A stretch of 64,000 nt of DNA. Origin: Hyphomicrobiales bacterium (GTDB lineage Bacteria > Pseudomonadota > Alphaproteobacteria > Rhizobiales > Rhizobiaceae). Both the position numbers and the translations under genes were made by a program. Location: the NCBI GenBank assembly GCA_900469965.1, contig UBZP01000005.1, forward strand, positions 1 to 64,000. Reading direction: 5' to 3'. This document shows, piece after piece, positions 34,601 through 43,188 of this stretch (positions are counted from its first letter, which is position 1; each line of letters starts with the position of its first letter). The notes under the pieces were generated by a model. It had not been told where the DNA came from. It saw nothing but the letters and a program-made list of their open reading frames with translations, and did no database searches.

Positions 34601-36649
34601 TCAGAACAGCACGCCGTAGCGCAAGCCATCGTAGATGCCGGCGTGGATGTTGCGGCTGTGGACGGCGTCGCCGATGCGGATCAGGTCGAAGGTGCCCTCC
34701 GGATTGCGCGGCTCGATCGGGTTCTGCTGGCGGATCAGCGCCTTGTAGTCGACGGCGCCGAGGTTGCGCGACCTCGGCTTCAGCTCGAAATAGAGCTCGG
34801 CCATCGCCATGGTGCCGTGTTCGACCACCACCTGCGCCACCCGCCGCTCCGTGCGCGCGGTGTCGGAAAAATCCGAGCCCAGCGTCGCCACCAGCCCGTT
34901 GCCGTCGCGGCGGACGGCCTTGAGCCGGGTGTTGATCGTCACGCGCACGTTCCTCTCGGCGAAGGCCCTGGCATAGGGAACGTGGTTCATGCCGCCGATC
35001 TCGGGCGCGAAGAAGCGTTCCGGCGAGACCACCTCCAGCTCGACGCCGGCATTGGCGATCAGCTCCGCGGCGGTCATGCCGGAATGGGTGCCGGCGTCGT
35101 CGTAGAGCAGCACCGGCCCGTCGGGCTTCACCGCACCGGCGATGATGTCCCAGCTGGAGACGACGAGTTCGTCGCCCGCCTCCAGCTCCGGGTTCTGGGC
35201 GATGCCGCCGGTGGCGATCACCACGAGATCGGGCTCGCGCTCCAAAACGTCCTCGGCGCCGGCGAAGACGTTGTAGTGGATCGGGACGCCGAGGCGCTCC
35301 AGCTCCGACAGCCGCCAGTCGACGATGCCGATGAGTTCCTTGCGCCGCGGATTGCGGGCGGCGAGCAGGATCTGGCCGCCGGCCGCGCCCGTCGCCTCCA
35401 GTATTTCGACCGCATGGCCGCGCTCGGCGAGCACGCGCGCCGCCTCCAGCCCGGCCGGGCCGGCGCCGACGACGACCGCCTTGCGCCGCCGCCCGGTCGT
35501 CTTCGAGATCACGTGCGGGACGATCGCCTCGCGGCCGGTCGCCGCATTGTGGATGCAGAGCGCGCCACCGCCCTCGTAGATGCGGTCGAGACAGTAGGTG
35601 GCGCCGACGCAGGGGCGGATCTGCGCCTCCAGGCCCGCCTCGATCTTCCTCACGATATGCGGATCGGCGATGTGGGCGCGGGTCATGCCGACCATGTCGA
35701 GCTTGCCCTCGGCGATCGCATGGCGCGCCGTCGCCACGTCGGCGATGCGGGCGGCATGGAAGACCGGGAACTTCGTCGCCGCCCGCACCTCGCCGGCGAA
35801 ATCGAGATGCGGCGAGGCGGCCATGCCCATGATCGGGATGACGTCGTTCAGATGCGCGTCATGATCGATATGGCCGCGGATGATGTTGAGGAAATCGATC
35901 TTGCCGGAGCCGGCCAGGCGCCTGGCGATCTCGATGCCGTCCTCCTTCGTAAGCCCGATGTCCCAGGCCTCGTCGGCGACCATGCGGATGCCGACGATGA
36001 AATCCGGGCCGACCGCCTTGCGCACGGCATCGATCACCATGTTGGAGAAGCGCGTGCGGTTTTCCAGCGAACCGCCGTATTCGTCGTCGCGCCGGTTGGT
36101 GGCCGGCGACCAGAAGCCGTCCAGCAGATGGCCGTAGGCCTCGATCTCGATGCCGTCGAGGCCGGCCGCCTGCATGCGGCTTGCGGCTGCGGCATAGTCG
36201 CCGACGATGCGCTCGATGTCCCAGTCCTCGATCTCCTTGGGGAAGGCGCGGTGCGCCGGCTCGCGGATCGGCGAGGCTGACAGCACCGGCAGCCAGTCGC
36301 CCTTGTTCCAGCTGGTCCGCCGGCCGAGATGGGTGAGCTGGATCATCACGGCGGTGCCGTACTCGTGACAGTCGTCGGCGATCTTCTTCAGCCAGGGGAC
36401 GATCTCGTCGGAATAGGCGTAGAGATTGCCGAAGGCGGGCGGCGAATCCTCCGACACCAGCGCCGAGCCCGCCGTCATCGTCAGCGCGATCCCGCCCTTG
36501 GCCTTTTCCACATGGTAGAGCCGGTAGCGATCCTTCGGCATGCCGTCTTCCGAATAGGCCGGCTCATGCGAGGTCGACATGATGCGGTTCTTCAGGGTGA
36601 GATGCTTGAGCGTGTAGGGCTGGAGCAGCGGGTCTTTCGAATGCGTCAT
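34601..36649 (-). CDS. StcD-like demethylase (Fe-S flavin oxidoreductase)
   Basis: A 682-residue multidomain flavoprotein of the trimethylamine dehydrogenase/2,4-dienoyl-CoA reductase type. An Old-Yellow-Enzyme TIM barrel fills 1-340, a linker site follows with Cys347, Ala350, Cys353 and Cys365, then an FAD/NAD module with GAGPAG near 395-400. In TMADH four cysteines hold the 4Fe-4S cluster; here the second is Ala. N-methylproline and dimethylglycine demethylases share this architecture, and the upstream MttB-family gene points to an N-methyl substrate such as a betaine. The ATG at 36649 is chosen; 309 bases upstream of open frame are shadow of the neighbour. Confidence 0.85.
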   Translation of the reverse strand: MTHSKDPLLQPYTLKHLTLKNRIMSTSHEPAYSEDGMPKDRYRLYHVEKAKGGIALTMTAGSALVSEDSPPAFGNLYAYSDEIVPWLKKIADDCHEYGTAVMIQLTHLGRRTSWNKGDWLPVLSASPIREPAHRAFPKEIEDWDIERIVGDYAAAASRMQAAGLDGIEIEAYGHLLDGFWSPATNRRDDEYGGSLENRTRFSNMVIDAVRKAVGPDFIVGIRMVADEAWDIGLTKEDGIEIARRLAGSGKIDFLNIIRGHIDHDAHLNDVIPIMGMAASPHLDFAGEVRAATKFPVFHAARIADVATARHAIAEGKLDMVGMTRAHIADPHIVRKIEAGLEAQIRPCVGATYCLDRIYEGGGALCIHNAATGREAIVPHVISKTTGRRRKAVVVGAGPAGLEAARVLAERGHAVEILEATGAAGGQILLAARNPRRKELIGIVDWRLSELERLGVPIHYNVFAGAEDVLEREPDLVVIATGGIAQNPELEAGDELVVSSWDIIAGAVKPDGPVLLYDDAGTHSGMTAAELIANAGVELEVVSPERFFAPEIGGMNHVPYARAFAERNVRVTINTRLKAVRRDGNGLVATLGSDFSDTARTERRVAQVVVEHGTMAMAELYFELKPRSRNLGAVDYKALIRQQNPIEPRNPEGTFDLIRIGDAVHSRNIHAGIYDGLRYGVLF

Positions 36650-36677
36650 TGACGGAATGTCCTTGGGGGCAGGCTGT

Positions 36678-38228
36678 TCAGTACCAGGCGTCGGCCATGG
36701 CCGCCTTCCTGCGGGCGACATAGTCGCAGAGTGCTTCGTCGACGGCGAGGTCCAGCGGCGGCGCTTCGTATTCGGCGAGCGTCTTTTTCCAGAGGCGGTT
36801 GGCGCGGGTGGCGATGTCGGTCGAGCCGCCCTCCTCGCTCCATTTCTCGAACGGCTCGTTGTCGGAGAGCGCCGAGTCCCAGAAGGCCGTCTGGTAGTTG
36901 CGCATGGTGTGGTCGCAGCCGAGGAAGTGGCTGCCGGGACCGACCTGCAGGAAGGCATCCATGGCGAGCGTATTGTCGTCGACGGTGACCCCGGCGAGGT
37001 AGGAATGCAGCGCGCCGCAGAGATCGGCGTCCATCACGAACTTCTCGTAGGACATGGCGAGCAGGCCGTCGAGGAAGCCGGCCGAATGCAGGATGAAATT
37101 GGCGCCGCAGTGGACCGCCGACAGCATCGACATCAGCCCCTCCTGCATCGCCTGGCCGTCCGGCAGCTTGGAATTGGAGAAGTTGCCGGCGCAGCGCAGG
37201 GGCAGGTTCAGCCGGCGGGCGAGCTGGCCGACGACCATGGAGCCGATCGCCGGCTCCGGCGTGCCGAAGGTGGGCGAGCCGGAGCGGAGCGACATGGAGG
37301 AGAGGAAGTTGCCGAAGATCACCGGCGCGCCCTTGCGCTCCAGCTGCGTCAGCGCGCAACCGGCGAGCGTCTCGGCGAAGGACTGGGCGATCGCGCCGGC
37401 GTTCGTCACCGGCCCCATGGCGCCGCCGAGGATGAAGGGGACGATGACGGCCGCCTGGTTGGCGCGGGCATAGGCGCGCAGCGACTTCGTCATCGTGCCG
37501 TCCCAGACGAGCGGCGAATTGACGTTGACGTTGCCGAGGATGACGCAGTTGGCATCGACGAAATCGGCGCCGAAGACGATGCGCGCCATGTCGATCGAAT
37601 CCTCCGCCCGCTCCTCGGCGGTGATCGAGCCCATGAAGGCGCGGTCGGAATACTTGACGTGGCTGTAGACCATGTCGAGGTGGCGTTTGTTCACCGGCAC
37701 GTCGACCGGCTCGCAGATGGTGCCGCCGGAGTGGTGCAGCCAGGGGCTCGACTGGGCGAGCTTGATGAAGTTCTGGAAATCCTCCAGCGTGCCGTAGCGC
37801 CGGCCCTTGTCGAGGTCCATGACGAAGGGCGAGCCGTAGGCCGGGGAGAAGACGACGTTCCTGCCGCCGATCCGGACGTTCTTCTCCGGATTGCGCGCAT
37901 GCTGGGTGAACTCGGCAGGCGCCGACGCGACGATCTCCCGCAGCATGCCCGGCTCGAAGCGCACCAGCACGCCTTCCACCTTCGCGCCCGCCCGCTTCCA
38001 GTGCTCGATCGCGACCGGGTCGTCGCGGAACTCGATGCCGACCTCGGAAAGGATGCGGTCCGCCGTCCGCTCGATCTTCTCGAGGTTCTCCTCGGAGAGG
38101 ATGTCGTAGGTCGGAATGTTGCGGACGATGTAGGGCACGCCTACGGCCTTGCCGGCGCCCTCGCGGCGCTGCGGCCGCCCGCTCCTCGTCCGACGCGTCG
38201 CATTGTCCACCACCGCTGTCGCCACCAT
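36678..38228 (-). CDS. MttB-family methyltransferase (non-pyrrolysine)
   Basis: A 516-residue member of the trimethylamine methyltransferase superfamily. Residues MVATAVVDNATRRTRSG begin the protein, and blocks such as GGAMGPVTNAGAIAQSF (near 296-312), GSPTFGTPEPAIGSMVVGQ and LPDGQAMQEGLMSMLSAV are typical. There is no internal TAG that could encode pyrrolysine, so it belongs to the glycine-betaine/proline-betaine-like group. These enzymes normally transfer a methyl to a corrinoid protein, yet no corrinoid protein gene is adjacent. The ATG at 38228 has GGAGG. It is 28 bases upstream of the StcD-like gene and divergent from a LysR gene. Confidence 0.85.
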   Translation of the reverse strand: MVATAVVDNATRRTRSGRPQRREGAGKAVGVPYIVRNIPTYDILSEENLEKIERTADRILSEVGIEFRDDPVAIEHWKRAGAKVEGVLVRFEPGMLREIVASAPAEFTQHARNPEKNVRIGGRNVVFSPAYGSPFVMDLDKGRRYGTLEDFQNFIKLAQSSPWLHHSGGTICEPVDVPVNKRHLDMVYSHVKYSDRAFMGSITAEERAEDSIDMARIVFGADFVDANCVILGNVNVNSPLVWDGTMTKSLRAYARANQAAVIVPFILGGAMGPVTNAGAIAQSFAETLAGCALTQLERKGAPVIFGNFLSSMSLRSGSPTFGTPEPAIGSMVVGQLARRLNLPLRCAGNFSNSKLPDGQAMQEGLMSMLSAVHCGANFILHSAGFLDGLLAMSYEKFVMDADLCGALHSYLAGVTVDDNTLAMDAFLQVGPGSHFLGCDHTMRNYQTAFWDSALSDNEPFEKWSEEGGSTDIATRANRLWKKTLAEYEAPPLDLAVDEALCDYVARRKAAMADAWY

Positions 38229-38316
38229 GTCGTCCTCCATAATCTCAGGCGATGCTATTTTGGAACGATGCGCCTGTAACGCTGGAAAAAACTTGGGACT
38301 GGTATAAATCTCACTT

Positions 38317-39264
38317 ATGGAAACACTGCGCCGACTGCTGCCGTCCGCCGCAAGCCTGATCGTCTTCGAGGCGGCCGGGCGGCATTTGAATTTCACCCGC
38401 GCGGCCAAGGAGCTGGGCATGACCCAGGCAGCCGTCTCCTACGCGATCCGCGGGCTCGAGGAGCATCTGGGGGTGCTGCTGTTCCACCGCGTCCATCGCG
38501 CCGTGGCGCTGACGGAGGCCGGCGAGCGCTTTCACACCGAGGTTTCGCTGGGGCTTTCGCGCATCCAGAAGTCGGCCGAGGACATCCGGGCCAAGGGACG
38601 CGAGGTGAACGTGACGCTCGCGGCGTCGACCGCCTTTGCCTCGATGTGGATGCTGCCGCGGCTCGCAAGGCTGCGCGAGGACCTTCCCGAGATCGACCTG
38701 CGCATCCAGACGAGCGTGCGCGACCTCGACCTGGAGGAGGAGCCGATCCCGCTCGGCATCCGCGGCGGCGATCCGGCGGACTGGCCGCGCTATCATGCCG
38801 CCCTGCTCGCCCCCGAGGTGATCAACGCGGTGGCGAGCCCGGCCTTCATCGAGGCGCACGGCATGGCGCAATCGCCGCAGGAGTTGCTGCGGCTGCCGCT
38901 GATCCACCTGGAGGAGCCGGTGCGGCAGGCCTGCGACTGGCCGGAATGGTTTGCGAGCGCGGGCCTGCGCTATCCCGCGCAGTCGCGGCGGCTGACGATC
39001 AACGACTATGTCCTGGTGATCCAGGCGGTGCTGGCCGGCGAGGGCATCGCGCTCGGATGGCAGCACCTGATCTCGCAGCAGGTCAGGTCCGGCGCGCTGG
39101 TGCCGATCGGCACCCATGTGCTGAAGACGGGGCTGGCGTTCTACGTGGTCTGGCCGCGCTCCCGGGAACTGAACAGCCAGGCGCGGCGGGTCCGCGACTG
39201 GCTACTGGACGAAGGCAAAAAGGATCTTCCTCTGGCAGGAACGGCAGCCGTCAGCGGCGCATGA
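38317..39264 (+). CDS. GcvA-like LysR regulator
   Basis: A 315-residue LysR-type factor with a typical start (METLRRLLPSAASLIVFEAAGRHLNFTRAAKELGMTQ) and helix-turn-helix at 15-65, resembling GcvA. The effector domain (about 90-300) has the usual segments. It is divergent from the MttB-family gene, with 88 bases between the starts, so it most likely controls the demethylation operon; a glycine- or betaine-like effector is plausible. Its end overlaps the PilZ gene stop by 14 bases on the other strand. Confidence 0.88.
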   Translation: METLRRLLPSAASLIVFEAAGRHLNFTRAAKELGMTQAAVSYAIRGLEEHLGVLLFHRVHRAVALTEAGERFHTEVSLGLSRIQKSAEDIRAKGREVNVTLAASTAFASMWMLPRLARLREDLPEIDLRIQTSVRDLDLEEEPIPLGIRGGDPADWPRYHAALLAPEVINAVASPAFIEAHGMAQSPQELLRLPLIHLEEPVRQACDWPEWFASAGLRYPAQSRRLTINDYVLVIQAVLAGEGIALGWQHLISQQVRSGALVPIGTHVLKTGLAFYVVWPRSRELNSQARRVRDWLLDEGKKDLPLAGTAAVSGA

Positions 39265-39589
39265 CCGGCTTCACTTCCTCGTGGAAGAAGCGGAAATAGG
39301 ACGAGATCTGCGCAAGCGCATTGGTGTTGAGCTTGTATTCGATGCCGACGCGGCCGTTGTTGTACCAGCGGACCGTGCCCGACAGGCGCCCCAGTTCCTC
39401 GCTGTCCATGGTGATGATCTGCCCGGGAACGATGCGGATCGGCTTTTCCAGATCGAGCGCCATGCCGGACGGCGACAGGTCGACGACCCGCGCGCGGCTT
39501 TCCTGGTGCATGACCTTCACATTGGCGAAAATGCGGACCTTCGAGCGATCCGAGGCCCGGACAGGCATATCCTTGATGTTCTGCTGCAT
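39251..39589 (-). CDS. PilZ domain protein
   Basis: A 112-residue single-domain PilZ protein. The c-di-GMP-binding marks are present: Arg11-Ala-Ser-Asp-Arg15 (RxxxR) and DLSPSG (DxSxxG) near 37-42, followed by the beta barrel with GRLSGTVRWYNNGRVGIEY. PilZ proteins turn c-di-GMP level into an output by contacting other proteins. It is followed on its upstream side by a GGDEF-EAL gene on the same strand, 105 bases away, a natural source of its ligand. Convergent 14-base overlap with the LysR gene is unusual but harmless. Confidence 0.92.
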   Translation of the reverse strand: MQQNIKDMPVRASDRSKVRIFANVKVMHQESRARVVDLSPSGMALDLEKPIRIVPGQIITMDSEELGRLSGTVRWYNNGRVGIEYKLNTNALAQISSYFRFFHEEVKPVMRR

Positions 39590-39694
39590 CCCACAATCCC
39601 TTTGTTTTTTCAGGACGGGGCTACTTTAGCGCGCGTGCATTTATTCCGGACTAATTCCCATGGTTAACGAGCGATCACCGTCGCGGAATCGGTG

Positions 39695-41053
39695 TCAGGC
39701 GAGCAGCGCCTTCGGCTCCAGGCCGACATAGCGCTCGGAGAGGTAGCGCAGCGTCGTGACCGCATCGGCGGGCTTGCCGTAGAAATAGCCCTGGCCCATG
39801 CCGCAGCCGAGCGCCTTGAGCTTGAGCGCCTCGGAGAAATCCTCGATCCCCTCGGCCACCACTTCGAGGTCGAGGCCTTCGCACATCGCGACGATCGCCT
39901 TGATGATGTGCTCGGAGACGCGATCGTCGGAGATGCGCGAGACGAAGGCGCGGTCGATCTTGACCTTGTCGAAGGTGAAGTCGCGAAGCCGCCCCAGGCT
40001 GGACTGGCCCGTGCCGAAATCGTCGAGCGAGACGCGCACGCCGGCGGCGCGCAGTTCGGCGACGATCTTCTGGGCGGTGGCGGCATCCGTCATCACGGCC
40101 GTCTCGGTGATCTCCAGTTCCAGCCGGCGCGGGTCCAGGCCGACGCGGTTGAGGATCGCGAGCGTGGTCAGGCTCGTCTTCGGATCCATCAGCTGGGCGG
40201 AGGAGAGGTTGAACGACAGGAACAGTTCCTTGGGCCAGTAGAGCGCCGCTTCCGCGGCCTTGCGCAGGAGCGCCTCGGAGAGCGCGTCGATGAAGCCGCG
40301 CTCCTCGGCCAGCGGCACGAAGACGGCCGGAGAAACATAACCGAGATCGGCGTCGCACCAGCGGGCGAGCGCCTCGAAACCGACGACGAGATCGTCCTTC
40401 AGACGGACGATCGGCTGGAAGTGCACGTCCACCTCGTTGGCCATGATCGCATTGCGCAGCGCCTGCTCCAGGTGCGTGGCGCGCTTCATCTCCTGGGCGA
40501 TCTCCTGCGAATAGACGGTGATCTGCCCGCGCCCGCGCCGCTTGGAGCGATAGAGCGCGGTATCGGCGCTCTTCACCAGCTCGGCGAACTCCTCACCGGC
40601 GAAGGGATAGATCGCAAAGCCGAAGGAGGCCGACAGCCGCACGTTCCGGTCGCCGAGGTCGAAGGGGGCAGAAAGCACCTCCCGCAGCATCTGGCCGATC
40701 TTCTCCGCCCCCTTGCGTTCGAACACCAGCGGAAAGAGGAAGGCGAACTCGTCGCCGCCGTGGCGCGTCACCGTCGCGCCGTCGGGAATGCAGGCCTTGA
40801 GGCGATAGGCGACCTGGCAGAGGATCTCGTCGCCGGCCTCCGGCCCGAACAGATCGTTGATCGGCTTGAAGCCGTCGAGATTGGCGATGGCGACGGTGAA
40901 GGGCGCGGGGTCCTCGGCGCGTTCGGCGGCGAGCTGGCGGACCTTGTCGCGCAGGCGGTAGGTGTTGCCGAGTCCGGTCAAGGGATCGGTGTAAGCCATG
41001 GCATGCAGGTCGCTCTGGGAAACGTCCGCCACCGAATACTTACCCGACTTCAT
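39695..41053 (-). CDS. GGDEF-EAL bifunctional c-di-GMP enzyme
   Basis: A 452-residue cytoplasmic protein. The GGDEF domain (about 20-180) has an intact GGDEF at 99-103 and metal site NLD near 58-60, but no inhibitory RxxD site (Pro90 and Ala93 instead). The EAL domain (about 195-445) keeps Glu228-Ala-Leu, the DDFGTG loop (345-350), Lys366 and the AEGIE segment, so phosphodiesterase activity is expected. It has no membrane helix or sensor domain. Which activity dominates cannot be read here. The PilZ gene beside it makes a local c-di-GMP module. Confidence 0.92.
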   Translation of the reverse strand: MKSGKYSVADVSQSDLHAMAYTDPLTGLGNTYRLRDKVRQLAAERAEDPAPFTVAIANLDGFKPINDLFGPEAGDEILCQVAYRLKACIPDGATVTRHGGDEFAFLFPLVFERKGAEKIGQMLREVLSAPFDLGDRNVRLSASFGFAIYPFAGEEFAELVKSADTALYRSKRRGRGQITVYSQEIAQEMKRATHLEQALRNAIMANEVDVHFQPIVRLKDDLVVGFEALARWCDADLGYVSPAVFVPLAEERGFIDALSEALLRKAAEAALYWPKELFLSFNLSSAQLMDPKTSLTTLAILNRVGLDPRRLELEITETAVMTDAATAQKIVAELRAAGVRVSLDDFGTGQSSLGRLRDFTFDKVKIDRAFVSRISDDRVSEHIIKAIVAMCEGLDLEVVAEGIEDFSEALKLKALGCGMGQGYFYGKPADAVTTLRYLSERYVGLEPKALLA

Positions 41054-41181
41054 TTACGCAATTCCCAACGCCTTGATAGACTTGAAGGATGAAGCATGGG
41101 AATTAACAAAGGCATAGCAGCCATGCTCTGATCTATCGACAATTCCCCCCATATCTCGGGAGTTGACAGCAAAGACGGCGA

Positions 41182-42903
41182 TCAGGCTGCGTTCCTTCCC
41201 TCCGCATCTGCGACATACTTGTTGTAGATCCTCTCGATCATGTCCGGACTGACAGGCTTGGTGATGTAGTCGTCCATGCCGGCATCGAGGCAATTCTGCA
41301 TGTCGACGTTCAAGGCCTGCGCCGTAACTGCGACGATCGGCGTATGGACGCCGAGCATCCTTTCGGCCTCGCGGATCTCGATCGTGGCGTCGATGCCGTT
41401 CTTCAGCGGCATGGCGATGTCCATCAGCACCAGCCGCGGCATGTACTTGCGCCACAGCGCCACTGCCTCCTCGCCGTTCTCGGCCACCCGGTGCGAGACG
41501 CCGAGGCCCTCGAGGATCTGCGAGAACACGAACTGGTTGACCTGGTTGTCCTCGGCGACGAGCACCTCGATGTCGCCGCGCATGGCGGGCGCGAGCGCGT
41601 CGAGTTCGGTCGCGATGTGCCAGTCGTCGAAGAGCGAGGACGGCACCGTCGCGCCCGCATCCGCATCGTCCACCTCGACCAGCACCGTGTGCGGCTCGAC
41701 CAGCGCGCGGAAGAAATCCGCACCGATGCCCTCCGGCGCGATCATCCGCACGGGCAGGCCCGCCTGCGCCACCGCCTCGTGCCCGTCCATCGCGCCGTCG
41801 AGCAGCACGATCTCGATCGCCACGCCACAATCGCGGGCGGTGTCGACGAAGGTCTGGAACGCCTCATGCGACTGCACAGCCCAGCAATCGGCCCCGCGGG
41901 CCCGCAGCTCGGAAAGGACCAGCCTCTCCGTCCTGGCGTTGTCGGTCACGACGAGGATCCGCATGCCGGCGAGGTCGGACCTCTCGTCGGAACCGCACTG
42001 CTCCACAAGCAGCCGCTTCTCCACCGCCCGGACGGGATCGAAGTGGTTCTGGCCGCCCTGGAAGCGGATGCCCGGGCGCAGGGCGAGCCGGTTCGCGGCC
42101 GCATCCGGCTGGGCGATGTCGGTGACGTCCTCGGTGACGGTCACGAGCATCGGCCGGTCGGGCGGGCCGGTCCTGTATTTGCGGGTGATGGCATAGAGCA
42201 GGCTGCCGTCGGCTCTGACGATCTGCTCGGCGACCTGGAACGGCACGCCGGTCGCAAGCACCTGCCGGTCGCATTCCTCGATCCGGGCCGCGTTGTCGGG
42301 GTCGACCAGATCCCAGCTCGTGCGCCCCAGGATGGCCTCGCCCTCCAGCCCATGGATGGTGCGAAACGCCTTGTTGAGGGCGACGTGGGCGAGATTGCGG
42401 TCCTTGATCGTCAGCGGATGCGGCAGCGTGTCGAGGATCTGCTCGGTCACGGCGGCCCGCTCCATGTCGGCCCGCCAGGCGTCCTCCTGCTTTCGCTGCT
42501 CGGTCACATCGGTGAGGGTGGAGATGTTGTAGCCGTTCGGCAGCCGCCGCTTGCGGAAGCGGATCCAGCGGTCCTTGCCGGTCCGCTCGACGGTATCGTG
42601 CTGCTCGCGCCAATGGGCGGAGATGCGCGTGGAGATCCAGTCCTCGCGGTTCACCCTGTGCCGCTGGTCGGAGGCGACGCCGTAGCGCAGGCCCGCATCG
42701 AAGATCGCGCCGAGGACGTCGCGCAGGCGCGTGCCGGCGACCAGCGCCTTCGGATCGAGCGGCAGCAGCTGCGGGATCTGGCGGCTGGCGAAGACCAGGC
42801 AATCGTTGCGATCGTAGACGAACACGCCCACGCCGAGGATATCGCAGGCCGCGTTGAAGATCTCAGACTGGATGTTTGCGTCGACGGACGCGCCATCGGT
42901 CAT
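41182..42903 (-). CDS. PAS-PAS-REC-REC response regulator without kinase core
   Basis: A 573-residue protein. Two PAS-type segments fill about 8-135 (FDAGLRYGVA and GKDRWIRFRKRRLPNGYNISTLTDVT) and 140-275 (LPHPLTIKDRNLAHVALNKAF). A receiver-like domain is at about 313-420 (RILVVTDN; Asp kept in IVLLDGAMDG but acid pocket reduced), and a full receiver at 445-565 (VLVAEDN, LVLMDIAMP, ITKP). There is no histidine-kinase HisKA or ATPase domain. The layout looks like a hybrid kinase that lost its catalytic core. The ATG at 42903 has GGAG. It is divergent from mutL. Confidence 0.85.
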   Translation of the reverse strand: MTDGASVDANIQSEIFNAACDILGVGVFVYDRNDCLVFASRQIPQLLPLDPKALVAGTRLRDVLGAIFDAGLRYGVASDQRHRVNREDWISTRISAHWREQHDTVERTGKDRWIRFRKRRLPNGYNISTLTDVTEQRKQEDAWRADMERAAVTEQILDTLPHPLTIKDRNLAHVALNKAFRTIHGLEGEAILGRTSWDLVDPDNAARIEECDRQVLATGVPFQVAEQIVRADGSLLYAITRKYRTGPPDRPMLVTVTEDVTDIAQPDAAANRLALRPGIRFQGGQNHFDPVRAVEKRLLVEQCGSDERSDLAGMRILVVTDNARTERLVLSELRARGADCWAVQSHEAFQTFVDTARDCGVAIEIVLLDGAMDGHEAVAQAGLPVRMIAPEGIGADFFRALVEPHTVLVEVDDADAGATVPSSLFDDWHIATELDALAPAMRGDIEVLVAEDNQVNQFVFSQILEGLGVSHRVAENGEEAVALWRKYMPRLVLMDIAMPLKNGIDATIEIREAERMLGVHTPIVAVTAQALNVDMQNCLDAGMDDYITKPVSPDMIERIYNKYVADAEGRNAA

Positions 42904-43188
42904 TTTCGTGCAGGCTCCGCCGCCGCTCGCCAGGTAAGAAGCATGCTGATCGGGCGGTAAGCCCTTGGACGGGAAGGTGCCAGCGGCCAGCGACGCTGAA
43001 CATGTCCGCCGGATTGCCGGCCAGCTTGTCCTCATACAAGCAAGGACAAGACGTTCGCAGTATTTTATTAAAGCTGCATTAAACCCGGCTGCCCGCTCGC
43101 ATGCGCGATGCACCGGAAACGGTTGGAGAACCGCAACCGTGGCGCTTTCCATCTTTCCACGGGCGGGCGAATCCCCGAAAATGGGGCC

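Noticed and set aside
36650-36958. A 103-codon N-terminal extension of the StcD-like protein
   Set aside because: It lies inside the MttB-family gene in another frame and is Arg/Pro/Ser-rich; the barrel starts at 36649.
36678-38228. A pyrrolysine codon in the MttB-family gene
   Set aside because: No in-frame TAG occurs before the true stop.
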